From: an uncultured Pleurocapsa sp.
Lineage (GTDB): Bacteria > Cyanobacteriota > Cyanobacteriia > Cyanobacteriales > Xenococcaceae
Direction: 5' to 3'
DNA length: 7,249 nucleotides
NCBI GenBank assembly: GCA_937884735.1
Contig: CAKZYI010000901.1
Span: 1 to 7,249 of the forward strand
This document shows, piece after piece, positions 6,267-7,249 of the stretch; the first letter of the stretch is position 1, and each line of letters begins with the position of its first letter. The notes beneath the pieces are model-generated. The model ran no database searches. It saw nothing but the letters and a program-made list of their open reading frames with translations, and was not told the DNA's origin. The translations under genes and the position numbers were made by a program.

Positions 6267-6911
6267 TCACTCAGCCTGAAATCGTTGTAGCAACCATCCA
6301 GCAACTTCTGTGTGGTTGCTAGTGCGACTTTTTTGTAATGCTTCAGTCAAAATATCAATTTTTAATCCTGTCAATACTTGAGATTCATTAATTCTTTTAC
6401 TACCGCCATCTTGGATAGTAAAAGCAATTACTTTTACATCCTTTACATCAACCACCCAATATTCAGCTACCCCCACATCTTCGTACATTAATCTCTTTTC
6501 TCCCAAGTCATCAGACAAAGAAGTATTGGAAACTTCAATTACTAAATCGGGTGCGGGATAATCATCTAAACTAACAACTCCAACTCCCCAAGGGATAGCA
6601 CTGGCATTGTTGCCTACGTATAAAGAAAGATCGGGCTGAAATTCTCTTAAACCAGACTGGCGAAAGCTATAGTTGTTTTTTCCTGTCATAGGAATACCTT
6701 TAAAAGTGGCATAAAGATAAACTGCGTGATTGATAATAGAATGATCCTGAGAATGTTCGTTACCTATGGGAGTCGTTTCAATTCTGTATCTATCATTGTA
6801 ATAATAGCCTTTTGCTTTAGTACAAGAGGGATGCTCAATCTGTTCAACGTATCGATCCCAACTGGCATTTATCCATGAATCCGTTACAAGTTGTTTGGTG
6901 GTAGCAACCAT
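6267..6911 (-). CDS. Uma2 family endonuclease (DUF820)
   Basis: 214 residues, ATG at 6909-6911, TGA at 6267-6269. It matches Uma2/DUF820, a PD-(D/E)XK-fold family present in many copies in cyanobacterial genomes. Visible family motifs are FQPDLSLYV (D94), the core PDLVIEVSNTS with D122 and E126, then the GEKRLMYEDVGVAEYWVVD segment (137-155) with K139, which together supply the predicted metal-binding and catalytic residues. The N-terminus has the usual strand after a YRIE segment. There is no signal peptide or membrane helix. Length is near or slightly above the family norm, with an extra C-terminal tail. The biological substrate of this family is not settled; endonuclease activity is predicted from the fold. 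It lies 118 bases upstream of the split nuclease on the same strand, so two PD-(D/E)XK-type genes are adjacent but probably transcribed separately. Confidence 0.88.
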   Translation of the reverse strand: MVATTKQLVTDSWINASWDRYVEQIEHPSCTKAKGYYYNDRYRIETTPIGNEHSQDHSIINHAVYLYATFKGIPMTGKNNYSFRQSGLREFQPDLSLYVGNNASAIPWGVGVVSLDDYPAPDLVIEVSNTSLSDDLGEKRLMYEDVGVAEYWVVDVKDVKVIAFTIQDGGSKRINESQVLTGLKIDILTEALQKSRTSNHTEVAGWLLQRFQAE

Positions 6912-6985
6912 ATTTATTACAAGTAATTCCGCATTATTTTTAATTGTAGATCGTCTCTAAATCATTCCTTATTAATTATTAAACT

Positions 6986-6991
6986 AGTATA
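6986..6991 (-). promoter_or_regulatory. Possible -10 box TATACT for the Uma2 gene
   Basis: TATACT on the minus strand, about 75 bases before the Uma2 ATG, within an AT-rich 113-base spacer. The matching -35 position (AAATGA) is poor. In DNA this AT-rich a chance match is likely. Confidence 0.25.
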
Positions 6992-7024
6992 AGTTGTTTA
7001 AATTTAATTCATTTAATTAGTTAT

Positions 7025-7249
7025 TTATATCCAGCTTGCAATACGTTTATTTTCCTGCAATTTTTCTCTTTCATAATAAAATACAGTACCTTTTTTGATA
7101 GTTACCTCTTGTGCCACAACGTAAAATACTTGCTCATTGGTTTTACTATTCATTTCTGCTTCAACACAGTAAACAATATCTTCTTCTTCCAAATGTATTA
7201 AATTACTTATTAAATCGGCTTCTTCTATGCTCGCAATACGAAAAATAGG
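7025..7249 (-). CDS. Unrecognised protein, C-terminal 74 residues (partial)
   Basis: An open frame enters from the right edge on the minus strand and ends at TAA (7025-7027); the start lies outside the window. The 74 residues are acidic in the first half (IEEADLISN, HLEEEDIVY), then alternate as beta strands (QVFYVVAQEV, GTVFYYERE) and end KRIASWI. No family recognised. Codon use and the unbroken frame support a real gene. It is on the same strand as the Uma2 gene, 113 bases upstream of it, and the spacer between them is AT-rich without a gene. Confidence 0.6.
   Translation of the reverse strand, partial: PIFRIASIEEADLISNLIHLEEEDIVYCVEAEMNSKTNEQVFYVVAQEVTIKKGTVFYYEREKLQENKRIASWI

Noticed and set aside
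5249..6911. Toxin-antitoxin or restriction operon formed by the two nuclease genes
   Set aside because: No small antitoxin, methylase or specificity gene is visible, and the spacing of 118 bases with a possible hairpin argues against tight coupling.
1..7249. CRISPR array, tRNA or rRNA gene
   Set aside because: No regularly spaced direct repeats and no cloverleaf or rRNA-like segments were seen by eye on either strand.

Overview
The window is from a cyanobacterium. It is AT-rich and carries four HIP1 octamers (GCGATCGC at 133, 3515, 4156 and 4512). It also has a DUF1824 gene (a cyanobacterial family), a Uma2 nuclease, a CHAT-domain remnant and TAAGCTN heptad repeats after a stop codon. A Pleurocapsales-like or related large-genome lineage would fit, but this is inference.

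Layout: 1-684 (+) is the 3' part of a CHAT protease-like gene with two in-frame stops. 685-1006 is non-coding, with two inverted repeats between convergent genes. 1007-1429 (-) is a DUF1824 protein. 1430-1665 is a divergent promoter region. 1666-5187 (+) is the centrepiece. 5249-6148 (-) is a PD-(D/E)XK nuclease-like gene split by one in-frame TAG. 6267-6911 (-) is a Uma2 nuclease. 7025-7249 (-) is the 3' end of an unrecognised gene.

The centrepiece is two reading frames in the same phase, separated by a single TAG at 2680-2682. The first encodes an NmrA/SDR-like fold carrying a pair of EF-hands. The second encodes, in order, a beta-rich domain, a BFD-type [2Fe-2S] domain, an FAD/NAD(P) reductase and a C-terminal nitric oxide synthase (NOS) oxygenase domain. 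Read through the TAG, this would be one polypeptide of about 1173 codons: a self-sufficient NOS with reductase before oxygenase and an in-built calcium-binding module. The module order of the second part (iron-sulfur and flavin reductase N-terminal to the oxygenase) is like that described for Sorangium cellulosum NOS and opposite to animal NOS. The upstream EF-hand/NmrA part, a calmodulin-target-like linker and a substituted distal haem pocket are the most novel points.

Three separate genes are each cut once by TAG with the coding phase kept on both sides, while none of the six natural gene ends uses TAG. The CHAT gene also has an in-frame TAA. Ordinary gene decay therefore remains the simplest explanation there, but readthrough or recoding of TAG should be tested.
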